A stretch of 64,000 nucleotides of DNA from positions 11,990,601-12,054,600 of the forward strand of contig NC_039517.1 of the NCBI RefSeq assembly GCF_003672135.1, read 5' to 3'. Position 1 is the first letter of the stretch. Each line of letters starts with the position of its first letter. The translations under genes and the position numbers were made by a program. The notes beneath the pieces are model-generated. The model made no database searches and had not been told where the DNA came from. It saw only the letters and a list, made by a program, of their open reading frames with translations. Of this stretch, positions 19,335 through 31,354 are shown one piece after another. The stretch is from Ooceraea biroi (lineage: Eukaryota; Arthropoda; Insecta; Hymenoptera; Formicidae).

Positions 19335-22300
19335 ATGGTCCGTATGTGCAAAGTCAAGGGGTGCAAAATTCAGCAGGGGCAGGGAAAATTATTATTTAAA
19401 TTTCCCAAAGATCCCGTCATGCGGAAATTATGGATCTTGAGGACAGGACGCACGCAGTGGAATCCAATGTCTACTAGCTGTATCTGTGAAGTAAATCGAT
19501 ATAATGGACGTAACTCTTATTAATTATGTTTTGGATAACCTACTATTACAACTGATCTTTATTTCAGAATCATTTTGATGTAGCGCAGTGGGAGAAAGTG
19601 CGTACAGATGGATCCCGAGTGTTACGCCGTGCTGCAGTACCCTGTTTGCCAGAAATAGATTCCGAAAATATTGAAAATATAACACCTGCGAAGTCACATG
19701 ACGATAACTATACTTCAATTGCTCGCCAACCCCTGCAAGACATAAGAAATTCCATTTTTGTTGAAGAAGCATCTTCTCCGATATCTATGCCTTCAACCTG
19801 TGATAATCAAATATTACTTGATCAGGACTTACCATTCATTAACAATAATACCTCCTCTCTTGAAGAAGTCTCTTTTGACTCACTTTTTGCTTTTGCGAAT
19901 ATTTGTAGTAATATCGAACCACTTTCTGTACCTCCGTACAATACAAATTCAACTTCTCCATCAAAGCAAGAGTTACGAGCACTGTTAAAAAAGCAGAAAG
20001 AAGAGATTGAAGCCTTGCAACGCGAACAAGAAACTATAAAGAAAATTGCCATTAAGTGCTCAAAGGACTACTGCGCTATGAAAACTCGATATGACAAATG
20101 CAGGTTAAAACTGTGGCGCTCCGAACAGAGCCAGGCCAAGTCTCGGCTTGCACTTTCAACTAGACTGCATTCTGATCAACTTAGAGTCCTCCAGAGACAA
20201 AGTAAAGGTGGAGTTAAGTGGAGTTTACAAACTATACAGGATGCGCTTGCTTTTAAAATGAAATGGAGAACTACAGGATTTTCTGACTTTGTTAATTACC
20301 TACCCATCTTTCCTTCAATACGGACACTTCAGAGGGCGGTAGAACATATACGCTTCGAGAGTGGCATTTTAGAGGAAGTATTTGATATGTTGCAATGCAC
20401 AGTGAGTCGTATGACTGAAAATGAAAGGGATTGCATGATTGCTGCTGATGAAATGACAATAAGAGCAGGATATGCGTTTGATCCATCTTCAAAGAAGATA
20501 TTTGGGAAATGCACTTTCCCTACTCATGTTGGACAGGCCAAGAAGGTCCTCGTCATAGTATGTGCAGGTATTTGCCGGAGATGGAAAGTTGTAGTAGCCT
20601 ACTTCTTTACAGGGAATGAAAATCCTGAACTCAAGAAACAGAAGGCTAATTTGAGTGGTATTGCTTTCAAAGATATTTTTGGCTCTTCGTGTGCTGAGTA
20701 AAAATAAAAGGAGCGGATCGGGTGTAATTAAATGATTATAATATTTGCTCGGTGTATAATGAGCACAGCCCGAATTGTATTCTGAGTCCGAATATACAAA
20801 GGCACGTCCGCTCGCGTAGACGATTACCAGTCGAATCCCCTATTTGTCGACCTCTTGGTCGTCGAAAGCCTACTCTCACGAGCCTGTTTGTTTCGTAGGA
20901 CCTCTCGAAGGTCCTTTTGAATTTCCTACGGGAGGAATCGTTCTGCCTATTTATCGCGCCCTGCTTCTTTCGGTGACCCGCGCCTCCATGACGCGATCAC
21001 CACACTTTCAGCCGCCGCGCGTATGCCTCGTCACGGTCGTCGGTACGGAATCCCCCGACATTTCGCGGAACACTTGCAAATCTGCAACGGCTCATTGGGG
21101 ATTCCCTGTCTAACGGTCTAGTCTATTATCCGCTAATCTGTTTATTTTGACGACGTGTTTTTCGGTCTATTTGCCTCGCCTGAGTCTAGCCGCGCGATAC
21201 TGCCGACCGTCTAGGCGATGACGTATGTGGCCATATAATCGCCACATATTATAATACAAGTTATTGAAAAGTGTGAAACCATTGGGCTCAAGGTTCACTC
21301 GTTAACCACTGATATGGGATCTGAAAACCGTGGGTTGTGGAAGGTATACGGGATAGGCTGCAGTCGTGATAGTGATGCTGTAGTCAGTATTGAACATCCT
21401 ATCAGATTGGATGACAGATTTTTCTTCCTACCTGATCCTGTTCATCTTTTTAAGAATATTCACATAATGCTTAACAGCAACAAGATTATCTTCCTCCCCC
21501 CGGACATCCTCTGTTCAGAGAAGCTGACACATCCGACAGTCGAAATGCAGCACATAGATGACGTATTGGAATTTGAACTAAATGTAGAGCTTAAAGTTGC
21601 ACACAGACTCAAAAAAACTAAGCTTCATTGCAAGAATGGATTCGAGAAAATGAAGGTTGGAACAGCTCGATCCGTATTTAATCGTAGGACTGAGATTGCT
21701 CGAAGGAGGTATGCAGAGCACACTGGCAATGCTGCATACAACACCACAGCATTTTTTGTTGGTCTTGTAAGTCGCTGGTTCGATTTAATGTCAAATAGAG
21801 CCTTAAAGCTGGCTATCGGTTTGAAGAATGTAGCTGCTTATGAGGAAGCAATTAATCACATTTCAAAGACTGCGCATGTGTTTCGTTTTATGACCATTGG
21901 TGTAGATGAGCACTGGAAGCCATGCCAAACAGGAGTAATCATGGCGTGCGAGTGCATGCTCCGCCTGCAGGATTATTTTTTGAAGGAACGTTCCTACCAA
22001 TTTCTTCTCACTAGTCGATTTTGTCAGTGCTATCTTGAAAATATTTTCTCAGCTGTAAGAGTTCGACAACCTCTTCCAAATCCTTTGCAAGTGAAGCAAA
22101 ATTTGAGGGTGATCGTACTAAGCCAATTGTGCACCAATTCCATAAATACAAGTTATGAGAACGATGATGCAGATATTGAAGAAATATGATTGGACTTTTT
22201 GAGATTTTCAAAAGACATGGCCACAGCAAGGCGTATTAAAACTGCAACAGAAGAACTCATGGAGGCCTCAGCCTTAGCATTACCACGTTTGGAAGATCGG

Positions 22301-22794
22301 CATATGAACCTGTTGGATCTCTGGGAATGGTACATCATTTATGATATGGCTGGCTATATTGTGCATAGTATCAAAAACAGTAGCATGAAAGTCTGTGACA
22401 CATGTCTCAGTTCTGTCCAGTGGAAGGCAAGTGGCCATCATCCCTATGCTCGACTTGTTGAATTGCGAAACTACAAAGATAATAGTTTAATTGAGGTCTC
22501 AGATGACTGCTTTAGGGCTATTATAAAGTCTGAAATAACATTTAGAGAAGTAAGAGATGACTTATGTGATGTAACTTATATTGATATTATAAATTTCCTT
22601 ATGATGCAAATGGAATACGTGTGGGAGGGGTGTAGCATTCCTTCTTGCCATTCCATTTGCCAAAAAATTCTGCATAAGTTCTTTACAATGAGATTCCGCT
22701 GTTACAGTATGAAACGGTGTGAAGAATTGAAAACTCTTAACACACACGCATACGGCAGTAAAACAATGGCTATGCACACCTCCGTGGAATAGAC
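19335..22794 (+). pseudogene. P-element transposase with THAP domain
   Basis: Exon 1 is 19335-19490 and a GT-AG intron spans 19491-19567; exon 2 starts at 19568. The THAP zinc finger is split by the intron: MCKVKGC, FKFP, a tryptophan pair, CICE, then HF in exon 2. A leucine-zipper-like coiled coil follows (about 19965-20110), then the P-element catalytic domain: aspartate in AADEMTI (20447), aspartate in TTDMGSEN (21311), DPVHLFKNI (about 21436), and glutamate in CYLENIFSAVR (22039). Two breaks: a 568-bp insertion at 20678-21245 with ATATT on both sides, and one TGA at 22187-22189, after which the frame continues to 22794. An AATAAA follows at about 23036. Without those two lesions the gene is complete. 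Family: GTP-dependent DNA transposase acting in the nucleus. Confidence 0.9.
20678..21245. mobile_element. 568-bp insertion in the P transposase, LTR-like
   Basis: The flanks are ATATT at 20673-20677 and 21246-21250, and the transposase frame closes exactly when the insert and one ATATT are removed. The interior is GC-richer than its host and non-coding. Read on the minus strand, an LTR-like TGTGGCGATTATATGG begins one base outside the left edge, but the other end is not a clear CA, so the class is uncertain. A solo LTR is the best guess. Confidence 0.7.
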
Positions 22795-23489
22795 TCAACA
22801 GTGATTTCCAAATAGCTCAGTCTTATAAGTTACTGTGATATTATTCGTATTCAGTTTGTATTACTGTTTGCATTTTATGCATTTTTTGTATTTTATATTT
22901 TGTTATTATGTATTTTATGTTTTCCACTTAGTGACATTGTTTGTGATATACCTAAGTTAAAGTAGCTTAGCAAAGTAGTTTTTTGCAAATTGTAATATTT
23001 TGTTTTCATTTTTCTATGAAAGTTTAATTACAACAAAAATAAAGAGTACAGCAAATAAGATCTTTTTCTTTTTATTACTCTCTAACAATTATATAAAAAT
23101 CATTAAAAATTATATAAAAAGTATATATAATAATTATATAAAAATAAGATACACAAATACTTCACATGTAAAATAAAAGCACACTGCATTTCACACAGGT
23201 CATAAATCTTATCACCAATATATAAAAAAACATGATCTAAACTAAGGTTGTGAAAAACCATTACACTTATGTAAACGTAGTAAATATTTTACAATTGACA
23301 GTGGTACTTTTAAAAAAACATTCTGCTCATTAATTAATAGACTTATTTCACGTGCGTGCGTAGCCGTGGAGAACGCTTATAGATACAGCTACAATGTAAA
23401 AGTTGTTCATTACTTTAGGCTTAAAATTATATACAACAATTGATGCTTATTTTCCATACTTAACGCAACAGCATTAGGGACTATATTAT
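22795..23489. other. P-element interior, 3' UTRs of two converging genes
   Basis: AT-rich non-coding region between the transposase stop (22794) and the small minus-strand ORF (stop at 23490). A plus-strand AATAAA is at about 23036. No other frame is credible. Confidence 0.5.
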
Positions 23490-23741
23490 TTACAAAACCT
23501 GGAGTGTCTCTTCCCATAATTGCATTTCCCTTTTCATCCGATTGGTTTCATACAGAATCCTGTTAATGTTCCTCCACTGTTTTTTACGCTTCAACTTTAG
23601 GTGACTGATGGTTGCTGCCGCAATATCACACTTCCTTTTAAGGAACAAGAGTTCAGCATCTTCTGATATTGAAGGACCACTTGTGTTGCTAGGATCAGAC
23701 CCACTTTCTGACTGACTGGTACCATTACAAGGCTCTTTCAT
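23490..23741 (-). CDS. Small spliced ORF on the opposite strand of the P element
   Basis: An 83-residue frame: a Ser/Gly-rich, acidic N-terminal half (residues about 1-30) followed by a basic, heptad-like helical half with the KLKRKKQW and RILYETNRMKREMQLWEETL segments. Directly upstream of the ATG stands an acceptor (TTTCTAG|AGCATTC on minus, about 23758), and about 125 bp further upstream a strong donor (GAAGA|GTAAGTATG, about 23886). Together they bracket a 5'-UTR intron. Uninterrupted, and it begins near the inner side of the right inverted end, just as the transposase does near the left. I do not recognise the protein. A DNA-binding or transposition-modulating role is possible but only inferred from its position and charge. 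Confidence 0.45.
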   Translation of the reverse strand: MKEPCNGTSQSESGSDPSNTSGPSISEDAELLFLKRKCDIAAATISHLKLKRKKQWRNINRILYETNRMKREMQLWEETLQVL

Positions 23742-24157
23742 TATGACAAGAATGCTCTAGAAATATATACAGTAAATACATATGATTTACATATTCGGCA
23801 CTCACAAACATTCGTGCATCAAACAAACGGGACAATCTCACAGATGTATATAATGATACTTTTTTGAACTTTTGATCATACTTACTCTTCAATTTTCTTT
23901 AAATAAACTTTATCCTGCACGAGGTTACGTTACACACGCTGACACACGCATCGCTTGCTGACCAGCTGCTCTGGGCCTATGGTTAGAAGATGGCGGTCGC
24001 CGAGCAGTGGTGGGGGAAGCCTGGCGCGTCTCTGATTATAGGACTCTAATCGGAAGTAATCGCGCGCCACGCGTGCCAACCCTACTAGCTAACAGCACCG
24101 CCGTCGACCAATAAAAACGCTCTTGCGATATCTCGTAATACTAATTCTAACACCGAA

Positions 24158-25510
24158 AAAAGTGCCTCAGATAATTGGCTCTGTAACTCTAAAGATGGTA
24201 TAACTTTCAAAACACACAGATATTTTCAAAAATATCCCAATGCACTGAGGATTCAGCTGTACTATGATGATTTAATTGTTAATAACCCTTTGAGTTCAAA
24301 GATACAGTCTCATAAAATTGGTGCATTTTATTACATAATTCAAAATTTACCTCTATATCTGAACTCATTTCTTGGAGGGATACATGTTTTAGCTCTTTGT
24401 CATACAGCTGATATCGAAAAATACGGAATGGATATGATTTTGAGACCATTTATTTGTGAATTAAGAAAATTGGAAAGTGACGAAGGAGTTCTTATATCTG
24501 GAAATGGAAAAGAAAGGATTTTGCGAGCATCTCTTGTTGTTGTTACTGCTAATGGACTAGCTGCTCATCAATTATTTGGCCTAATGAGTCCTGCAGCTCT
24601 ATATTTTTGTAGATTATGTATGATCAATCGATGTGCTTTTCATGATAATGAAGAAAGTATCCGTGCAATTCCACGGACGAGACAATTGCACGATGAACAT
24701 ATTAAAATAATCAAAGAAAAAGTGACTGAAAAGGACATCGAAAATGCAAGAAAGCAGTGCGGGGTCAAAAAGCAAAGTGTTCTGCACGAAAGTCGATATT
24801 TTCATTTAACTGAAAATTACATTTTTGATCCGATGCATGACATTTTTCTAGGCGTTACACCAATGGAGATTAAATTAGTTTTAAATCATTTCATTACTAA
24901 CAAAGAATATGATCTAAATCTAGACACTTTTAATGGTAGACTTCATTTGTTTCAGTACGGTTTACCTGAGGTTAAAGATAAACCATCGGCAAATTTCACT
25001 TTAGCTTCTCTTCGCAATCTAAAAGATTATAAGTTAAAACAAACTGCTGCTCAAACTTGGTGCTTAATGAGAGTCTTACCATTCATTGTATCTGATAAAG
25101 TTCCTAAAAATGATAAATATTTGTCTCTTATTTTGTTACTAAACAGAATAACCGAAATAGTTTTCGCTCCAAAATTGACAGTGACTATTTTACCATATTT
25201 ATCTGAACTCATTGTTGAACATGATGCATTGTTCAGAAAACTCTTTCCTGATATTCATCCACTTAATAAACACCATCACTTACACCATTACCCAGAGTGT
25301 ATAAAACGTTCCGGACCTATACGCTGGATGAATTGTTTTAGATTCGAAGCTAAACATAGCATTTTGAAAAAACAAGGCAGTGTATGTTGCAATTACAAAA
25401 ATATCCCAAAAACAATGATTAATCATTGCCAAATTTCGCAATGTGCAACTTGGGGCACAGGTACAACACCGAGAGAGAAAATAAAGTACACTAAATCTGA
25501 GACAGTGAAA
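24158..25510 (+). pseudogene. Host transposon gene 1, middle segment
   Basis: Continues gene 1 after the solo LTR in the same frame: DNWLCNSKDG, the LRIQLYYDDL block, then an uninterrupted frame to 25510. Contains KIGAFYYIIQNLP, LALCHTADIEKYG, a cysteine pair (YFCRLCMINRC), the YIFDPMHDIFLGVTP motif and HHLHHYPECIKRSGPIRWMNCFRFEAKHS. The layout of acidic and histidine motifs resembles CACTA-type transposases but is a separate family from the element at 28741-30768. It stops at 25510 where the CACTA element begins with AA duplicated, and continues at 31355. In this segment I see no lesion. Confidence 0.65.
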
Positions 25511-25739
25511 CCCGGTGAACACAGTTATATTAATGTTATATTGCTGTAACAAAATGAAATGTAACAAATAATATTACAAAAGCATTTTGTGTAAGTTACT
25601 GGTTAGTTATTATTTCCTACTCATATATATAACATGTTATATTGCTTGTTATGTTACTGTTATGTATGAGACATTTCGTTTGTAATGTGACTGTTATATT
25701 GTGATTAAGTGAATGGAATATAAATATTATGTTCTTTGT

Positions 25740-25753
25740 TATATCTTGCTAAC

Positions 25754-25790
<37 letters not shown>
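25740..25790. repeat. (TA)n microsatellite
   Basis: About 15 TA repeats in the CACTA left subterminal region. Confidence 0.9.
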
Positions 25791-25791
<1 letters not shown>

Positions 25792-26073
25792 GCAAAATAA
25801 ATAGAAATTTTTATAAAAATAAAAAATTAATGTTTATTTGTTTATTTAAATACATTTAATACACAGTTTTTTAAACTTTTGACATTCAACACTGAAGTTA
25901 AATTTATAATATATTTAAACGTATATTAAATATTTATAAACAAAAAGTTTTTTAGTCTTAGACATTCATGACAGAAATAAAATATGTAATGCATTTGAAA
26001 TTGTGTAGTAAACTTATACATATATAAAAGTAATAGATAATATCATAACAAGCTGTTAGATTTGTTTTTAATT

Positions 26074-27911
26074 TTAATTCTCCTTTTCCTCTCGATTTTT
26101 CCGTTGCTTTGCAAATCGGAACCACTTCGCAGATATTGTATCCAGCTCTTTTTCTGTTACAAGGTGATGTCCTAAAATAACTTCTATAAAAAGACAAAAT
26201 CCTTTTAATTGTCCATTATGCAATATAGTAAATAAAAAAGAATAGTAAATGAATATACCTTTCATTGCTGTAATCATGAATAATTTTGCAACAGGAAAAT
26301 TTTGTCTGCGTCCTTTCCAAGAGCACGCCATTGCACATTCGTTAGAAAATACTTTTGTCAAAATATTTCTAACATGTTCTCTTGGAGAATGGCCTCCAAT
26401 TTTTTGTATAAAAGCTTCCTGAAATAAAACAATTCCATTAATTATGCAAAATGCAGAATCAATTTTTTTTAGGTGTACTTACATATTCATTATAAAAAGT
26501 TTTGTCATTTTTTAACTGAACTTCAATTTTTTTAATATCATCAATACATTTTAATGGTAAGAACGTTTTAATTCTGTCTGTATTAGATTTATTTTGACCG
26601 TTGCGGATAACTTTATTAGCCAGTTGTGCTGAAACATCATCTAATTGTAGGTGCATTTCTGCTACAGCCCTCATTAAATGTTCAACATTTTCTGAAATTA
26701 ATATAATTTTTATAAATAATAAAATAATAAATCTGGATAAAATAAAATTATTTATTTTTGCTTTGTAGTTCATTTAATATGATGAATCAATTTTATAATG
26801 ATACATATGGAAGAGAAGGATGTTCTTTAATGATAATATACTATTTATAACTACTTATAATATACTGTTATAATTCTATTTATACTATTTATAATATTTA
26901 TAAATAGCATATTTTCTATATTTATAATAAAACATAATAAAAATTGAATTTTTAAATACGTATTTGTACATAGAATTGTTACATTTATCAATTTGGATAA
27001 TGTTTATAATAAAAAAAAGAACTTTACCGTTAATTCTCTCCAACATATTTAATGCAGTATCAGTTTCTATGCTTTTGTTCGTATTCAACGTCTTTTCGAA
27101 AGTACTACTTTTACTTTTATATACTGACATTCCAGAATGGTTTCTACATAACTCACATCAGTTTTCTGCATCGCTGAAATATAAATTTAAAAAGATATAT
27201 ATGTTTTAGGATTAAAATACAAAGAAATAAGAAACTCACCATCGTCTTGATTATTATTCATCATAGAATTAACAATATCGGCATTATTTTGAGAACTCTG
27301 TATTTCTGCAGGCCACATAGGAAGAGCTTCATTTATGTTCAGTTCATTCTCCACAAAATTATCTTCAGAATCTTCTTTATTAATAGATGTATTTACTTTT
27401 TTTCTACCATAAACTTTCAAATTTTTTTTACAACTATAATTTTTCTCCTTAGAGGTCTCCTTAGTGTTCTCTTCTGTATCTTCATCTTCATCTGTATCTG
27501 TATCTGTATCTTTATCTTTATCTTCATCTGAATAAATGAAGCGGTTAGGTAGTTTTTTACGTTGCCCTTTACCCATGCATTGATCATCCGTTGATGTATA
27601 ATAATCATTTTCTGCAGCTTTTCTGGCTTTCTCCACTGATGCTAAGAGAAAGATAAAAATGAAATAGTGTACAAATATACTACAAACATTTTCATAAACT
27701 AAGATTATTCTAACCAAAGTATTTTTGTATTGTCACAGACATTAAGTTCCATGACTTTGTCAGGGTCCACCCGTTTCGATATTAATGTTGATACGTTTTT
27801 TACAGAGCTTGGTGGCCACCAGCACATACTTTCATTTTCATCTTCATGTATCTAATTTGTTGGTATTTCCGACACGGAATTATCAACAAAATATACAACT
27901 GCATAAGCCAT
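26074..27911 (-). pseudogene. DUF4806-type companion gene of the CACTA element, six exons
   Basis: Begins MAYAVVYFVDNS at 27911, a start typical of this transposon-associated family. Exons (minus): 27911-27715, 27641-27240, 27173-27028, 26691-26483, 26418-26259, 26183-26074; every junction has GT-AG. Exon 2 encodes a long acidic stretch (DEDKDKDTDTDTDEDEDTEE) and a basic segment. Exons 4-6 carry the DUF4806-like module (FLPLKCIDDIKKIEVQLKND, EAFIQKIGGHSPREHVRNIL) and the C-terminal RFAKQRKNREEKEN. Lesions: an in-frame TAG in exon 1 (IPTN* about 27853) and a TGA early in exon 3. Function of DUF4806 is not established; its repeated linkage to CACTA transposases suggests a transposition role. 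Confidence 0.75.
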
Positions 27912-27922
27912 TTTACAAAACA

Positions 27923-28740
27923 AATAAGAATTGTATCTATGAGACTGCTTATAGCAAAATTGTAGAATTTCTTTTACTTAACCTCTGTTCATTGATATAA
28001 CCTATCTATATTATCTATATGTAGAAAATTCGTATTACAGCTACAAATATACTCTTTATATATGCTACACTTGCGTAAACGTATGAAAAATACAAAAACA
28101 ATGCTGCAACTCGTCTACACGTCCTTGTTAGACTCTCGTGTCCTTTGTTAGACTCTCCTCTTCTCTGCTCTTCTTCTTAGTAGCGTAGTAGCGACACTTT
28201 TGTTATTCGCGTCTAGTCACGGAATAGCATTCTTAAGAGTCAATTAGCTTCTAATTTGAGGCATAAAATTTGATTGCTGTTTTGGATTATTTTGTTTTTT
28301 ACAAATAATTAACTTCTATTCGTTATAAATAAAAATACAGTTTAGTTTCTTGTAAATTTTAGAACTGTTCCATTTCTTTTTTTAACTTTATTATTCTATT
28401 TATTATTCTAAATATAATAATATAGAGATTAAATAAAACAGCAAAACAAAATTAATATCTTTTCTTGTTTTTCCTACTTTTACAATATACTTGACTTTAT
28501 TCAACGTCATTCTTTTTAGCATAATTTTGAAAGTATTGAAATTTATAAAAATTATGAAAAATATAAAACATAAAGAATTATTTTTCTTTTAGATGGCGAG
28601 TACAAGAGAAAAGAACTTCGTTAAAAAACGTTAAATAAATAAACAGCTTCGCAAAATTAGAAAAAATATTTGCATATGATAAACAAAAAGTTTATAGTAT
28701 ATTAAAATATTTATTTGCCATAATAAATATATAAATATTA
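27923..28740. other. CACTA inter-gene region, no gene
   Basis: AT-rich spacer between the two CACTA genes, probably the promoter region of the DUF4806 gene. Contains a direct repeat (TTGTTAGACTCTC at about 28126 and 28147). Confidence 0.5.
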
Positions 28741-30768
28741 TTAATTTACATGATGAAGCAATGGAACAATTGCTGACGTTTCTCGTCCTGAATTAATTTT
28801 TAAACACTTGTTTTTAACTTCGGAGAGTGAAATTGTCACATTTTCATCACTTGGAGAATTATGAAGTTCACAAATATTAAGTCTTAATGAGTTGCAAGGT
28901 TCTATAAACAGCGGCCTAACTGCTGAAAATTGATCACCAATAAGATATAATTCATTGTTATTTATTATAATTTTGCTTATAACTAATATCGTATTACTTT
29001 TTAACAAACAACAATTATTCGGGTGTTTGTTTGTAATTGTGAAATCTTTAAATTCAATGCAGTTAATAGCTCCTGTCTTCGTATAATGTTTAATTGGATA
29101 TGATTTTAATTCTTTTATAACGGGAATTTCATTTTCTTCGTGTAATCTATTATATATCTGTTCCAATGGCTTTGGAGAATTTTGAATTTTTTCTCGTACA
29201 GTTTTTAAATAGTTTTCAAACTGAAAACAACTAAATTTATCTAATGGACCAAAAGTTTTAACTTCGTTGGCTAAATGTAATAAATTGTGGATATTATACG
29301 ACATGAATTGTCGTCCGTATAAAACTTCATAATTAGTGACAAAATGTTTTAATAACTGATGAGCATAATCGTTTAATGCTATACACATATTCGGATCACA
29401 TAATATCCTTATTGTAATACTCAATGTAAGAAAATGAATATAATATGTAGTAGACATTATTGACTTCAAAATCACTGGGCCTATATAAAGCAAAAATAAT
29501 CGGAATTCTGTAGCCTTCCATTTATCGACCTCTGTTAAAGTGCGAGGTAATCTTGAAAATTCAGATGAAATTGACGATTTAGTTGCTACAATTGCATCAG
29601 ACAAATATTTTTTATTATTTTTACTTAAACGAATATTGTTCGGTCCTTTCACCCAGAAAAGAAGAAGACGTTTCGTAACTCCTAAACATATTAAGTGCAT
29701 ATAATCACTTGCAACTTGAGAAACCATATCAATATTCAGTTCCTGTAAAATTGTATCACCTGTATGATGTTCTTCTTGTGTTTTATTACGAAATGATTCG
29801 TCAGTTCTCATTGTGAAATTTGTTTCTGGAAAAACTACAGAGTTAATGTATTCTCCTTCCTGAGTACATTTATGACAGCTGAAATAACCAGAATGGCTTT
29901 TTGTAGACATAAAAAAAGCCATTGCTGGAGCATCACAAACAATGCCTGCAATTTCAATTAAATATTTCTTTCCGCCATAAAAAAAACCATTTTGTTGAAT
30001 TTCTGTCATTTCATTAACAAAAGATCGTAAAAATTCATTTGCATTTCTTGGCTTCGAGTATCCGTGATAAATTCCTACAACGAAAGGTTTCGTATAAACC
30101 TCCGCTTGGATTGACACTAAAATAAGCCAAAATTGACTTCTGGAACTTTTCGACAAAGACATTCCGTCAGAGTTAATTAACAATTTCACAGAATTTGCAA
30201 TTTGTTCCAAATATTTTCCAATTGACCGCTGAAGACCGATGACAAGTCCAAAATGTATATAAGAACCGTTACCCATCGTTGTCATTTTATTAATAGTAAC
30301 ACTTCGGGGTGTATGCATTAAAGTCCGGACGTTTTGAGGCAAAGCTTTATGTCCATTATCACGCAATATTGTTAATAGTTTGTTAACAGATCTCTGAGAA
30401 ACTTTTTCTGTATTTACCCAAGATCATAACCTACTTTGTAAACTGTTCTCACTTTTGTTTTCATCAAAATCTAAATTTTGGTTTTTTATATCACTCTCTG
30501 AGAAATTTGAACCTGAAGAGTCAGTATCGTCTTCATAATTGTCAACTACAGGTAAAATACGTGAAAAAGTGGAAGAAGAAAACTCCGAATCCGAAGAACA
30601 GAATCTTTCAAAATTGTCATCAATGGTGGTTGATTTGTCGTTAACAACATTAATAAGATCTGAAGAAAAACCAGTATTACAAATATCCGTATTTCTATAG
30701 GATTCAATTTTTTGACGAATCAGCTGATTTTTTCGTCTCTTCGACAAATACTGTAGTTCTTTTGGCAT
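28741..30768 (-). pseudogene. CACTA Tnp2-like transposase, one stop short of intact
   Basis: One continuous frame of about 675 codons, starting MPKELQYLSKRRKNQ at 30768 and broken only by a TGA at 30424-30426. A CGA-to-TGA change (CpG decay) would explain that stop. Residues 1-114 are acidic and serine-rich. The rest is the Tnp2-type core: LPQNVRTLMHTPRSV, LLINSDGMSL, FSCHKCTQEGEY with its cysteine pair, RTDESF...EEHHTGDT, the MHLICLGVTKRLL block, WKATEFRLFLLYIGP and NIHNLLHLANEVKTFGPLDKFSCFQFEN. No intron is needed. It ends at 28741. Role: cuts and joins the CACTA ends (nucleus). Confidence 0.88.
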
Positions 30769-31354
30769 ATTTTATAATTGTTACTATAGTAAAATCACAT
30801 TAAATTTTTATATTTCATGAAATAACCTAAAAATATAGTAAAGATTATATAAATTGTTTAGTGACATATATAACCGTCAATATACCTTTAGTTCTCCTTT
30901 AGAATATTTGAGGTTATTTAGCTGATTTCTTCTATTTGTAGCCAAATCTTTTCTCCGATAGTTAATGCACTATATTTGCTCTGTACTCTTATTTTACTTT
31001 GTTCCAAACCTTATACCGAACTCAGTAATAAAAATAAATAACTAATCAGTTTCTACAGACAAATAAGTATGCACTATCTACAAAATTAATATAAATATCA
31101 ACGTGTTTCCATATAACGTGTATTTGTAATATTATGTGTTACAAATTACATTGCCGTAATATTATAAATCATCGTATGCAATATTACCTGAATAAAAATT
31201 GTTATATATCTACTATGTATTCTAAATGTAATTCTGATAATATTACTTATAAATAACATCTTATATTATTGTTATGTTGTCTAGAGTATAACAGACATAA
31301 TATTACTTGTAACTTCTCAGTTATATAACTGTTAGAAACTGTGTTCACTGGGAA

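Larger units (their letters stand above)
18801..24047 (+). mobile_element. P-superfamily element, 5.2 kb
   Basis: Inverted ends: AGAGTCCTATAATCAGAGAC from 18801 and its complement ending 24047 agree in nearly all of the first 28 positions. Outside both stands the 10-bp AATCGGAAGT (18791-18800 and 24048-24057), which would include the usual 8-bp P target duplication. Subterminal sequence also matches in inverted orientation (CCATCTTCTAACCAT near 18879 and 23981). It encodes a THAP transposase on plus and a small spliced gene on minus, and contains a 568-bp insertion. Confidence 0.92.
18651..24152. mobile_element. Solo LTR (245 bp net), split by a P element
   Basis: Starts TGTGACGTGC at 18651 and ends ATTCTAACA at 24152, the TG...CA ends of an LTR. 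The 5-bp CCGAA occurs directly outside both ends (18646-18650 and 24153-24157). Without the P element (18801-24047) and one copy of its target repeat it is 245 bp. Removing the LTR and one CCGAA restores the frame of gene 1 exactly. No internal retrotransposon sequence remains, so it is a recombination-derived solo LTR. Confidence 0.88.
25511..31352 (-). mobile_element. CACTA/EnSpm element, 5842 bp
   Basis: Ends match inverted: CCCGGTGAACACAGTT at 25511-25526 and, on minus, CCCAGTGAACACAGTT ending at 31352 (15 of 16 positions). AA at 25509-25510 and 31353-31354 is the target duplication. It interrupts gene 1 of the host transposon, whose frame closes precisely without it. Two genes, both on minus: a Tnp2-like transposase (28741-30768) and a DUF4806-type gene (26074-27911). 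Subterminal regions carry many TAATATTAC or GTTATATTG motifs. Confidence 0.9.

Noticed and set aside
20844..21113. 89-codon frame inside the 568-bp insert
   Set aside because: It lies in LTR-like non-coding sequence; Pro/Ser-rich with no domain.
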